DNA of 26,324 nt from Roseiarcus sp. (GTDB taxonomy: Bacteria > Pseudomonadota > Alphaproteobacteria > Rhizobiales > Beijerinckiaceae): assembly GCA_030153205.1 (NCBI GenBank), contig JASLHV010000350.1, positions 1 to 26,324 of the forward strand. The letters are read 5' to 3'. The notes beneath the pieces were generated by a model. That model saw only the letters and a program-made list of their open reading frames with translations. It made no database searches and was not told where the DNA came from. Positions 7,833 to 14,840 of the stretch are shown in pieces. The number at the start of each line of letters is the position of its first letter. Position 1 is the first letter of the stretch. A program made the position numbers and the translations under genes.

Positions 7833-8851
7833 CACGCCGCCTTGAGCCGATAGTGGCTGACGCCCCATTCCGCGCCTCGATCGCCGAACAGACCGGCCGT
7901 GGCCAGGAAGAAGAGTCGCCAGCGCCGGCGCCAAAGTTTCGCGTCGTCGCCATAGACCTCTCTAAGGACACGATCCATTTCTTCTCCGGCCTCGTCGAAA
8001 TTGTCGAGCCAATCCAGCGCGGTTCTTTCGTAATTGACGCCGCTCCAACGCCATTCTTCTTCGATCGTCAGTATGTCGGCGAATTGTCGTATGAGCCCAT
8101 GGCTCGGCATGACGCCGCCGGTGAAAAAATGTCGCGCAATCCAATCGTCCTTGTCATCAAGGTCGAAGCGATAGGCGCGGCTTCGGTGCGCGAAAACATG
8201 GATGAACACGCGCCCTTCCGGCGCGAGCCAAGAACGGATACGCGTCAGCAAAGCGCGCCAATTCGACATGTGCTCGAACATTTCGATTGAGACGATACGG
8301 TCGAAAAGGCCATCGGCGCGAAACGCGTTCATATCGGCGGTGACGATTTCGAGATTGCGCAAGCCCCGTTGCGCGGCCTGCGCTTGAATATAAGTGCGCT
8401 GGCTCGCGGAATTGGACACGGCTGTGATCCTCGAGGCGGGATAGCGCTCCGCCATGAACAAGGACAAGGAGCCCCAGCCGCAGCCGAGCTCGAGAATTCT
8501 CTGGCCATCGCGGAGATCGGCGCGCCGTGCGCTCGCCTCGAGCGCGCGGACCTCGGCCTCGGCGAGGCTCCGCGCGCCGTCTTCGTAGAGGCAGCAGGAG
8601 TATTTTCTTCTTGGCCCGAGCGTCAGAGCGAAGAAGGCGGCGGGGACTTCGTAATGCTGGGCGTTGGCGGCGTCGACGTGTTCTGCGATCGGCAATTTCG
8701 CCATGAGCGCGGCGAAATCGCTATCAGGGACGGGCAGTTCGGCGAGCTTTCGGCGTGTTCGTCCGACCAGCCACGAAATTCCCGCGCGCGTCGCGGCGTC
8801 GGGAAAAGGCGCGCGTTCGGCCGCTTTCGAGAGCGTCGCGATAATAGTCAT
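7832..8851 (-). CDS. Cfa-type SAM methyltransferase, coclaurine N-methyltransferase-like
   Basis: This is a 339-residue class I SAM-dependent methyltransferase of the cyclopropane-fatty-acid-synthase superfamily. The SAM loop is ELGCGWGSLS (121-130), and SIEMFEHM (178-185) follows. Residues matching the bicarbonate site of E. coli Cfa are kept: Cys86 in KYSCCLYEDG, Glu183 and His184 in MFEHM, His208 in FIHVFAH. The run from HYEVPAAFF through KYSCC to FFTGGVMPS resembles, from memory, plant coclaurine N-methyltransferases more than bacterial Cfa. It lacks the long N-terminal domain of Cfa proper. It overlaps DUF1295 by ATGA at its start and the six-helix gene by TGATG at its end. The substrate is unknown; an unsaturated or furan acyl chain on phospholipid fits the context, a small amine fits the plant homologues. 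Confidence 0.85.
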   Translation of the reverse strand: MTIIATLSKAAERAPFPDAATRAGISWLVGRTRRKLAELPVPDSDFAALMAKLPIAEHVDAANAQHYEVPAAFFALTLGPRRKYSCCLYEDGARSLAEAEVRALEASARRADLRDGQRILELGCGWGSLSLFMAERYPASRITAVSNSASQRTYIQAQAAQRGLRNLEIVTADMNAFRADGLFDRIVSIEMFEHMSNWRALLTRIRSWLAPEGRVFIHVFAHRSRAYRFDLDDKDDWIARHFFTGGVMPSHGLIRQFADILTIEEEWRWSGVNYERTALDWLDNFDEAGEEMDRVLREVYGDDAKLWRRRWRLFFLATAGLFGDRGAEWGVSHYRLKAA

Positions 8852-9678
8852 GGTGAAGCCCCTCCCGCGATGGTCGGGGAACGAGGCGGCCCTGGAAAGA
8901 ACGTATTGACCCGCCTTCTATAGGAGTTGAATGCCGCACCGCGCGAGCGCGCCATATGCGCCTCCAGCGGCGGCACGCCGGAGACGTACACAAGCAGCCA
9001 ATAGATGAAGAGCGGGCCAATAAGGGCGAGGGTCCCATGGAGGTTCGTGGGCGGGACGCCGATCGCAATGAATGGGTAGGCGCACCAGCCGAGCCATTCG
9101 AAAAAATAATTGGGATGGCGCGACAGGCGCCAGAGGCCGATCTCGCAAAGGCCGCCGCGATTGGCGGGGTCGGCTCTGAAACGCGTCAGTTGAGCGTCCG
9201 CGATTCCTTCGCCGATAATCGCGACGATCAGGACGATCCCGCCGATCCCGTCGCCCAAGCCCGGAAAAGGAGCGGGATTTCTCGCGGCGACGGCGATCGA
9301 CAGGACGAGCAGAAACGCCGCGGCGGCCTGGATCTGGAGAAACCAAAACAAGCGCCGCGAGAAATCGGCGCCCCATTGGTCTTTAAGCGCTTGATAGCGT
9401 GGGTCTTCGCCGCCCTTCAGCGTGCGCGCCATGATATGGCCGCCGAGACGCAATCCCCACGCGATCGCGAGCGCCGCCATCATGATTTGGCGGCCGTTTG
9501 GCGTGGAGGCTGGCGGAATCGGGATCAGAGCGAGCGCGCCGCCGACGCCGCCGACAGCGAAGGACCAGATTGTATCGACCCATCCCGAGCGGCCAGTGGC
9601 CCTTTGCGCATAGAACGCGCCCGTCATGATCACGACAAGCGCGATCGCGGCGAAGACCAACGGGATCATCTCGCCCAT
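8848..9678 (-). CDS. DUF1295 membrane protein (steroid 5-alpha-reductase/ICMT-like fold)
   Basis: This is a 276-residue integral membrane protein with about six to seven hydrophobic helices and the DUF1295 signature GLWRLSRHPNYFFEW (181-195), followed by a conserved C-terminal helix pair and NSYRRRVNTFFPG. DUF1295 belongs with the steroid 5-alpha reductases and isoprenylcysteine methyltransferases, in which this C-terminal motif helps bind the cofactor (NADPH or SAM). It may reduce a double bond in a lipid intermediate (inference). The start is taken as ATG 9678 with GAGG a few bases upstream; the open frame extends to 9840 but the extra residues are charged and non-membrane. It is the first gene of the leftward operon, and faces the FAD oxidoreductase gene across a 247-base divergent region. 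Confidence 0.85.
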   Translation of the reverse strand: MGEMIPLVFAAIALVVIMTGAFYAQRATGRSGWVDTIWSFAVGGVGGALALIPIPPASTPNGRQIMMAALAIAWGLRLGGHIMARTLKGGEDPRYQALKDQWGADFSRRLFWFLQIQAAAAFLLVLSIAVAARNPAPFPGLGDGIGGIVLIVAIIGEGIADAQLTRFRADPANRGGLCEIGLWRLSRHPNYFFEWLGWCAYPFIAIGVPPTNLHGTLALIGPLFIYWLLVYVSGVPPLEAHMARSRGAAFNSYRRRVNTFFPGPPRSPTIAGGASP

Positions 9679-9843
9679 CTTGCCTCTTCCCCACCGCCAA
9701 GGGGCCCTCTGCGTCGACACCTGTGCGTCGCCTAAGAGAATACGCGCCGACAGGCGTCGCGGATGAGCTCGGCGCGCAGAAATTTTGAGAACTGTCTGAT
9801 TCCCTTTGAGAAAAAAATTCTTCGACGCGACGGCGTCCAACCC

Positions 9844-9872
9844 GCAACCATTTCCGACCCGCCCCGTATAGA
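9844..9872 (+). promoter_or_regulatory. possible promoter of the FAD oxidoreductase operon
   Basis: TATAGA at 9867-9872 is a plausible -10 box, 53 bases before the ATG at 9926. The hexamer 17 bases upstream is GCAACC (9844-9849), which is not a sigma-70 -35 box but has some likeness to extracytoplasmic-function sigma factor -35 elements (GGAAC type). I did not find the TGATC-type RpoE/ChrR promoter known for related lipid genes in Rhodobacter. Weak evidence. Confidence 0.3.
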
Positions 9873-9925
9873 CTGTTGGAGCGCCGGATGCGTCCAGAGG
9901 GGCGCGACGCTTCGGGAGCCGATCG

Positions 9926-11284
9926 ATGTTCTTGGAGGCGCATTATTCGGGGCCGAGCCAACGCCTGAGTATTGCGGTGATCGGCGCCGGGGTTTCCGGC
10001 CTCGCCGCCGCTTGGCTGCTCAGCGAGAAACATGATGTGACCTTGTTCGAAGCAGAGCCCCGGCCCGGCGGTCATTGCTGTACGATCGAGACGGGCGTGG
10101 CCGGCGATCCGCTTCCGGTCGATATGGGATTCATCGTCTATAACGAACTCACCTACCCGAACCTGACGGCTTTGTTCGATCATTTGAAGGTTCCGACCAA
10201 AGCGTCGGAAATGACCTTTGCGGTTTCTCTCGACGACGGCCTTCTCGAATATTCGGGCTCGAACCTTTCAGGATTGCTGGCGCAAAAACGCAATCTCGTT
10301 CGGCCGCGCTTTTGGGCGATGTTGCGCGATCTCCTACGTTTTTATCGTCAGGCGCCGCGCGAGATCGCCGGCCTCGGTCTCCTCAGTCTCGGCGATTATC
10401 TCGACAGCCGCGGCTACGGCGACGTGTTTCGCCAAGATCATCTTTATCCCATGGCGGCGGCGATCTGGTCCCTGCCTGTAGGCAAAGTTGCGGATTATCC
10501 GGCCGCCGCTTTTCTGTCTTTCTGCGAAAACCATGGGCTTTTGAAACTGTCAGGGCGCCCGATCTGGCGTACCGTCCTCGGCGGCTCCAAGACTTATGTG
10601 GATGCGCTCCTCGGCGCGTTTCGCGGCCGGCTCAGGCTTGCCGACCCCGTCGCGCACGTGCGACGCGACGCGAGTGGCGCTTTCGTTGGGACGAGCGGCG
10701 GCGAAGAGCGTTATGATCGCGTCGTCCTTGCCTGTCATGCCGACCAGGCGCTGGCGATCCTTGGCGATTGCGATGATGAGGAGCGCCGCATTCTCGGCGC
10801 ATTCCGCTACAGTCTCAATGAAGCGGTCCTGCATAAAGACGAGCGCTTGATGCCGCGCCGTCGCGCGGTCTGGTCGAGCTGGAACTACCTTGGCCGCGCC
10901 GGCGATGGAGGCGCGACGGTTTCGGTGACCTATTGGATGAATCGACTGCAAGGAATCGCCGAGAGCTCGCCGCGTTTCGTCACGCTCAATCCTTATCAAG
11001 CGCCGCGTCAAGATCTCGTCATTGAGCGACGGACATTTCACCATCCGATCTTCGACGTCGCAGCGATCGCCGCGCAGGAAAAACTCTGGTCGCTGCAGGG
11101 GCGTCGCGCGACTTGGTTTTGCGGGGCCTATTTCGGCGCTGGCTTCCACGAAGACGGATTGCAGGCGGGGCTCGCCGTCGCCGAGGCTCTCGGCGGCGTG
11201 CGCCGGCCGTGGCGCGTCGTTGATGAATCCAGTCGAATCAAAATTCACGCGCCACGCGAACCTGTCGAGGCGATCGTCGCATGA
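9926..11284 (+). CDS. FAD/NAD-binding oxidoreductase of Cfa-linked lipid locus
   Basis: This is a 452-residue flavoprotein of the amine-oxidase/phytoene-desaturase-like fold. The N-terminal Rossmann motif is AVIGAGVSG (17-25), with Glu42 at the end of the second strand (LFEAEPRPGGH) to bind the FAD ribose; the C-terminal part has WFCGAYFGAGFHEDGLQAGLAVAEAL, the usual FAD-closing segment. A GGGAG ribosome-binding site (9913-9917) stands 8 bases before the ATG. The stop overlaps the DUF1365 start by ATGA. In mycobacteria the homologous gene (Rv0449c) beside ufaA1 is needed to reduce a methylene to a methyl group in 10-methyl fatty acids; in alphaproteobacteria an FAD-type enzyme at such loci is linked to desaturation during furan fatty acid synthesis. 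Whether this one reduces or desaturates the methylated chain cannot be decided from the sequence. Confidence 0.88.
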   Translation: MFLEAHYSGPSQRLSIAVIGAGVSGLAAAWLLSEKHDVTLFEAEPRPGGHCCTIETGVAGDPLPVDMGFIVYNELTYPNLTALFDHLKVPTKASEMTFAVSLDDGLLEYSGSNLSGLLAQKRNLVRPRFWAMLRDLLRFYRQAPREIAGLGLLSLGDYLDSRGYGDVFRQDHLYPMAAAIWSLPVGKVADYPAAAFLSFCENHGLLKLSGRPIWRTVLGGSKTYVDALLGAFRGRLRLADPVAHVRRDASGAFVGTSGGEERYDRVVLACHADQALAILGDCDDEERRILGAFRYSLNEAVLHKDERLMPRRRAVWSSWNYLGRAGDGGATVSVTYWMNRLQGIAESSPRFVTLNPYQAPRQDLVIERRTFHHPIFDVAAIAAQEKLWSLQGRRATWFCGAYFGAGFHEDGLQAGLAVAEALGGVRRPWRVVDESSRIKIHAPREPVEAIVA

Positions 11285-12099
11285 GCGCTTTGACGACATC
11301 TCTTTATGTCGGCGCGGTCACCCATCGTCGCCTCCGGCCAAAAAGACACGCTTTGCGCTATCGCACTTATGCGCTGTTTGTCGATCTCGACGAATTGCCC
11401 GCTGTCGATCGCGCTCTGAGATTATTTTCTCACAATCGTTTCAATATCTTCAGCCTCTATGACCGCGATTATGGCTCTGGCGACGGCCAGCCGATGCGTA
11501 CTCGGATCGAGCGCTGCATGCAGGCCGCGGGGCTGGCGCCGGACGGCGGCGCCATACGACTCCTGACCATGCCGCGCATTTTAGGATACGCCTTCAACCC
11601 TTTGAGTCTCTATTTTTGCTACGCGCGCGATGGCGGGCTGCGGGCGATCCTCTACGAAGTCAACAATACGTTTGGGCAGCGTCACAGCTACTTTCTTCCG
11701 GTTGCCGGGGGCCAAGGCGAGATCATCCGCCAAAGCTGCAAAAAGCAATTTTACGTCTCGCCGTTCATGGGCATGGACACGACCTACGAATTCGTTGTCG
11801 CGCCGCCCGGCGAGACATTCTTGATTACCGTCATCGAGCGCGACCAAGCGGGCGCGATTTTGACGGCGACGCAGGCGCAATCGCGCGTCGCGTTGAGCGA
11901 CGCCGCCTTGGCGCGCGTGTTCTTCAGTCATCCGCTGCTGACGCTCAAAGTCATCGCCGGTATTCACTTCGAGGCTTTGCGCCTGTGGGCCAAGGGACTG
12001 CGGCTCCAGACCCGTCCGCCCGCGCCCGAACAACCTGTCAGCATTCAAACGCTCCGCGCGTTTGCTCCGCCGGCCGGCGGCGAAGGGACGATAGAATGA
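11281..12099 (+). CDS. DUF1365 family protein
   Basis: This is a 272-residue DUF1365 protein, almost always encoded between an FAD oxidoreductase and a Cfa-type methyltransferase. Recognisable stretches are the N-terminal GAVTHRRLRPKRHALRY, the central PRILGYAFNPLSLYFCY, and the KQFYVSPFMGMDTTYEF segment. There is no catalytic motif of known chemistry and no clear membrane helix, although the region around 217-230 is moderately hydrophobic. It overlaps both neighbours by 4 bases (ATGA at 11281-11284 and at 12096-12099), so it should be made in step with them and perhaps bind them. A role as an oxygenating or lipid-presenting component has been suggested for such genes by context only. Confidence 0.88.
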   Translation: MSALTTSLYVGAVTHRRLRPKRHALRYRTYALFVDLDELPAVDRALRLFSHNRFNIFSLYDRDYGSGDGQPMRTRIERCMQAAGLAPDGGAIRLLTMPRILGYAFNPLSLYFCYARDGGLRAILYEVNNTFGQRHSYFLPVAGGQGEIIRQSCKKQFYVSPFMGMDTTYEFVVAPPGETFLITVIERDQAGAILTATQAQSRVALSDAALARVFFSHPLLTLKVIAGIHFEALRLWAKGLRLQTRPPAPEQPVSIQTLRAFAPPAGGEGTIE

Positions 12100-13334
12100 C
12101 TTTGCAGCCTCGCATGGACTGGACATCCGCGCTGGAGGATATGCCGAAGGCAAGAGGAGTCCGCGTCGTCGGTTTTGTGCTCGAGCGAATCCTCTCTTTT
12201 GTCGATCGCGGGCAGGCGACGATCGTTCTGCCCAACGGCGTTACGCTCACGCATGTCGGCGCTCGTCCCGGACCGTGCGCCGAACTGCGGCTTCATCGCT
12301 GGCGCGCGTTGCGGCGTCTGGCCCTCAAGGGCGATCTCGGCTTCGCCATGGCCTATGTCGACGGCGACTGGTCAAGTCCCGATCTGGCGGCGCTGATCGA
12401 ATTGGCCGCGGTCAATGATTCGAAATTCGTTCGGGCGGTCGGCGGGGTTTCGCCGTTTCATTTGTTCAATTGGCTCGCGCATCGGCTGAAATCGAATACG
12501 CGCGCTGGCTCCCGCCGCAATATCATGGCCCATTATGATCTCGGCAATGATTTTTATCGTCTCTGGCTCGACGCCAAGATGATCTATTCATCGGCGATCT
12601 ACGACGGGCCGCAAACGACGCTGGAGACGGCGCAGGAGCGCAAACTCCGGCGCATCGCCGAGCTGTTGCAATTGAACGTAGGCGACACAGTGCTCGAACT
12701 CGGCTGCGGCTGGGGCGCCTTGGCGACGCGAATGGCCGAGCATGGCGCGCGCGTGACCGGCGTGACGCTCTCGCCCGCGCAATTGGAGCACGCTCGTCAC
12801 GCAGCGCGAGATCAAGGCCTCGAGGCGGGCGTCGATCTTCGTCTTCAAGACTATCGCGACGTACAAGGCCGTTTCGATCGAATCGTCTCGATCGAAATGA
12901 TCGAAGCGGTCGGCCGCGAATTTCTGCCGCGCTATTTCGATCTCATTCGGCGAAAGCTCAAACCCGGCGGCCTTTGCGTCCTTCAGGCGATCACGATCGC
13001 CGAGGAGCGGTTCCCCGCCTATTGCCGGCGGCCGGATTTCATCCAGCGCTACATTTTTCCCGGCGGCTTTCTTCCGAGCAAGACCCTCCTGCGCGAGACT
13101 TTGGAAAAGGCGGGACTTCGTCTCGCGTCGATCGAGACATTCGGCGACAGTTACGCTTTGACGCTCAATGAATGGCGGCGGCGCTTTCTCGGTGCCTGGC
13201 CTGAGATCGAGAGGCTGGGGTTCCCGGCGTCCTTTCGCCGCCTTTGGGAATATTACCTGTGCTATTGCGAGGCCGGGTTTCGCGCGGGCGTGATCGATGT
13301 CGGCCTCTACAGCGTCGTGCATGGCGAGGCATGA
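12096..13334 (+). CDS. Cfa/UfaA1-type fatty acyl phospholipid methyltransferase
   Basis: This 412-residue protein has the full cyclopropane-synthase architecture: an N-terminal lipid-binding domain (about 1-130), then HYDLGNDFYRLWLD (146-159), the SAM loop LELGCGWGAL (200-209), and the C-terminal YYLCYCEAGFRAGVIDVGLY. Unlike E. coli Cfa, residues matching the bicarbonate site are changed: Ser166 stands for Cys139, Ala271 follows Glu270 where Cfa has His, and Gln297 stands for His266. The same change is what one expects of UfaA1/UfaM-type enzymes that leave a methyl or methylene branch instead of a cyclopropane ring (inference). The ATG overlaps the DUF1365 stop (ATGA); GAAGGGA lies upstream. 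An open frame reaching back to 11616 is an artefact. It is the last gene of its operon, followed directly by a terminator. Confidence 0.92.
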   Translation: MTLQPRMDWTSALEDMPKARGVRVVGFVLERILSFVDRGQATIVLPNGVTLTHVGARPGPCAELRLHRWRALRRLALKGDLGFAMAYVDGDWSSPDLAALIELAAVNDSKFVRAVGGVSPFHLFNWLAHRLKSNTRAGSRRNIMAHYDLGNDFYRLWLDAKMIYSSAIYDGPQTTLETAQERKLRRIAELLQLNVGDTVLELGCGWGALATRMAEHGARVTGVTLSPAQLEHARHAARDQGLEAGVDLRLQDYRDVQGRFDRIVSIEMIEAVGREFLPRYFDLIRRKLKPGGLCVLQAITIAEERFPAYCRRPDFIQRYIFPGGFLPSKTLLRETLEKAGLRLASIETFGDSYALTLNEWRRRFLGAWPEIERLGFPASFRRLWEYYLCYCEAGFRAGVIDVGLYSVVHGEA

Positions 13335-13337
13335 GAG

Positions 13338-13378
13338 CGATCGCGGACCGCGCGTCAGCGCCGATCGGTTTATTTTTT
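13338..13378 (+). terminator. rho-independent terminator of the lipid operon
   Basis: CGATCG at 13338-13343 pairs with CGATCG at 13362-13367, enclosing a smaller CGCG-GAC-CGCG hairpin, and is followed by TTTATTTTTT at 13369-13378. It begins 4 bases after the methyltransferase stop. The T-tract overlaps the last codon and stop of the convergent gene. Confidence 0.6.
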
Positions 13379-14095
13379 GGGCTGAGCGTGTTTTTCCAAG
13401 GCGTGAATCCAAGCGGCCGGCGAACGAGCCGGACTGGAAAACGCGATCCGGGCGACGCTGGCGCCCGCACTCAGATCGAGACCCTCGGGATCGAGCCCGA
13501 TGGCGCGCCATCGAAGCGCCTTGCCGCCGCCCTCGATACGTTGCGCAAGGTAGGACGGTCCGTGCGCGTTGACCTCTCGGAGAAGTTCGGTCTCCACGCG
13601 TAACAGCAGCTCGGAGCCCGCGAGGTTGGTCGCGACATCCAGCGGCGTTAATGGCGCGGCGCGCGCAAAGCCGCCGTTAAAATGAACGCTGGCGATATCC
13701 ATCCGGAAAACCGCAAAATCGCCAAACCCTGCATAAAGCTTGGCCTTCGGATTACGTGCGACGTAGCGCGCCTTGGCCGAGGGTTCGGGCGTCGCCGCCA
13801 AAGCCCCGACAAGGGTCAGGCGCGGACGATTGAGCGGATCGCCGCGCAATCGCGGCGACGTCAGCAAGAGGGAGGCGCGAGGGTCGAGCGCCAGATTTTT
13901 CGTGTGACTCGAGAGTGTCGAGAGCAGAAGCAGAGGCGCGCCGTCATAGTCGCTCGCGACGCCGACGAGCGTGGCGAAAGGCGCGCCGCTCGCGCGGTCG
14001 ATTGTCGCAAGGCTCGCTTCTCGCGCCATGCGAATGAGGCGCTTCGCTTGCGCATTCGGATCGAACGCTGCTTGCGAAGAGGGGGCTTCGGCCAT
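13370..14095 (-). CDS. HugZ-like pyridoxamine 5'-phosphate oxidase-fold protein
   Basis: This is a 241-residue cytoplasmic protein with an N-terminal split-barrel FMN/haem-binding domain (about 15-160) and a C-terminal DUF2470-like domain. Typical stretches are SLATIDRASGAPFATLV, LSSHTKNLALDPRASLL, LYAGFGDFAVFRMDI and, near the end, LRWRAIGLDPEGLDL. Related proteins include the haem-degrading HugZ and chloroplast GluTR-binding protein; many members are of unknown function. In the DUF2470 part the family's MNxDH is here VNAHGP, so the His used in haem binding by some members is shifted or lost. The stop (TAA) lies within the terminator T-tract of the convergent operon. Divergent from the PDZ gene. 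Whether it binds haem, FMN or neither is open. Confidence 0.85.
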   Translation of the reverse strand: MAEAPSSQAAFDPNAQAKRLIRMAREASLATIDRASGAPFATLVGVASDYDGAPLLLLSTLSSHTKNLALDPRASLLLTSPRLRGDPLNRPRLTLVGALAATPEPSAKARYVARNPKAKLYAGFGDFAVFRMDIASVHFNGGFARAAPLTPLDVATNLAGSELLLRVETELLREVNAHGPSYLAQRIEGGGKALRWRAIGLDPEGLDLSAGASVARIAFSSPARSPAAWIHALEKHAQPKK

Positions 14096-14227
14096 GTTGT
14101 CTTGTCGCCCGGCTCGCGCCTCGCTTCAAGCCGGTCTTAGAGACATGGCGCGTGGCGGCGCCCTGACCTTATTTGGCTTAGAATGAGGTGAGCGCGGCGA
14201 GTCGTCCAGTTCGGGACGGAGGCGATG

Positions 14228-14620
14228 ATGAAAGTCTTGGCGAAAGCGGCGATGGGCGCGGCGCTGGTCTTTGGCCTTTCCCAATCCGTCGTCGAAGCGG
14301 CTTTCGCGGGACCGGCGCCCGCCACGGCCAATCGTCCGAAGAAGTCGCTGGGCGTCTCGGTCGCCCCCGTGCCGCCTGGCGCGAAAGGGGTCCTTCGGCT
14401 CGACAGAGATCGCGGAATGGTCATCGTCAATGTGGTTCCCGGCGCCGCCGCCGATCAAGCCGGGCTGCGCAAGGGCGATGTTCTTCTGTCGATCAATGGG
14501 AGGCTGATCAATCGCGACAGCGATCTTGCCGCGGCTCTGAATGGCGCTGCACAAACGGGTCAGACGATTGCGCAAATATCAAGGCAAGGCAAAGTACTCG
14601 ACGTCGCAATCGCCTTTTAA
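14228..14620 (+). CDS. secreted single-PDZ-domain protein
   Basis: This is a 130-residue protein with a Sec signal peptide (about 1-27, ending VVEAAFA) and one PDZ domain (about 40-128) with the carboxylate-binding loop region LGVSVAPVP and the conserved VVPGAAADQAGLRKGDVLLSINGR. There is no protease domain, so it is not a DegP-type protease; it may bind C-termini of periplasmic proteins. Two consecutive ATGs exist (14225 and 14228); GGAGG at 14218-14222 is only 2 bases from the first and 5 from the second, which favours 14228. It is monocistronic as far as can be seen, divergent from the HugZ-like gene. Confidence 0.82.
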   Translation: MKVLAKAAMGAALVFGLSQSVVEAAFAGPAPATANRPKKSLGVSVAPVPPGAKGVLRLDRDRGMVIVNVVPGAAADQAGLRKGDVLLSINGRLINRDSDLAAALNGAAQTGQTIAQISRQGKVLDVAIAF

Positions 14621-14763
14621 TTTCAAAGCGACTCAACGCCGCAGGCCGCTTGTCTTGACGCTATTCCTTAAATCTATTTGCTGATAGGGGTCCTCCGGGA
14701 ATGTGAAGTTCGGACGGTCTTTTTTCTGTTAGACAGCGAGCGCGGTTGTTTGGATTTTGTCTC

Positions 14764-14840
14764 ATGGAATTGGCTTAGATGGAAATTAACGCGGGTTGCT
14801 GCTAATGGCGCGGAGCGAGTTGGCTGAGGGCAAGCCTTAG
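14764..14840 (+). other. chain of three micro-ORFs leading into the export gene
   Basis: Three tiny frames follow one another without gaps: ATG 14764 to TAG 14776-14778 (MELA), ATG 14779 to TAA 14803-14805 (MEINAGCC), then ATG 14805 to TAG 14838-14840 (MARSELAEGKP), and the ATG of the export lipoprotein follows at once at 14841. The last micro-ORF is in frame with the main gene. The only Shine-Dalgarno-like sequence for the main gene, GAGG at 14826-14829, lies inside the third. Translation of any of them has not been shown; it may be chance. Confidence 0.3.

Noticed and set aside
11616..12095. An N-terminal extension of the Cfa-type methyltransferase back to 11616
   Set aside because: The extension is out-of-frame DUF1365 coding sequence; the ATG at 12096 overlaps the DUF1365 stop and fits the family N-terminus.
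12588..13511. A 307-codon minus-strand frame across the methyltransferase and HugZ-like genes
   Set aside because: It overlaps two well-supported genes and has no recognisable motif.
14655..14688. A promoter from TTGACG at 14655-14660 for the export gene
   Set aside because: No -10 box lies at an acceptable spacing; the nearest candidates are 14 or 22 bases away.
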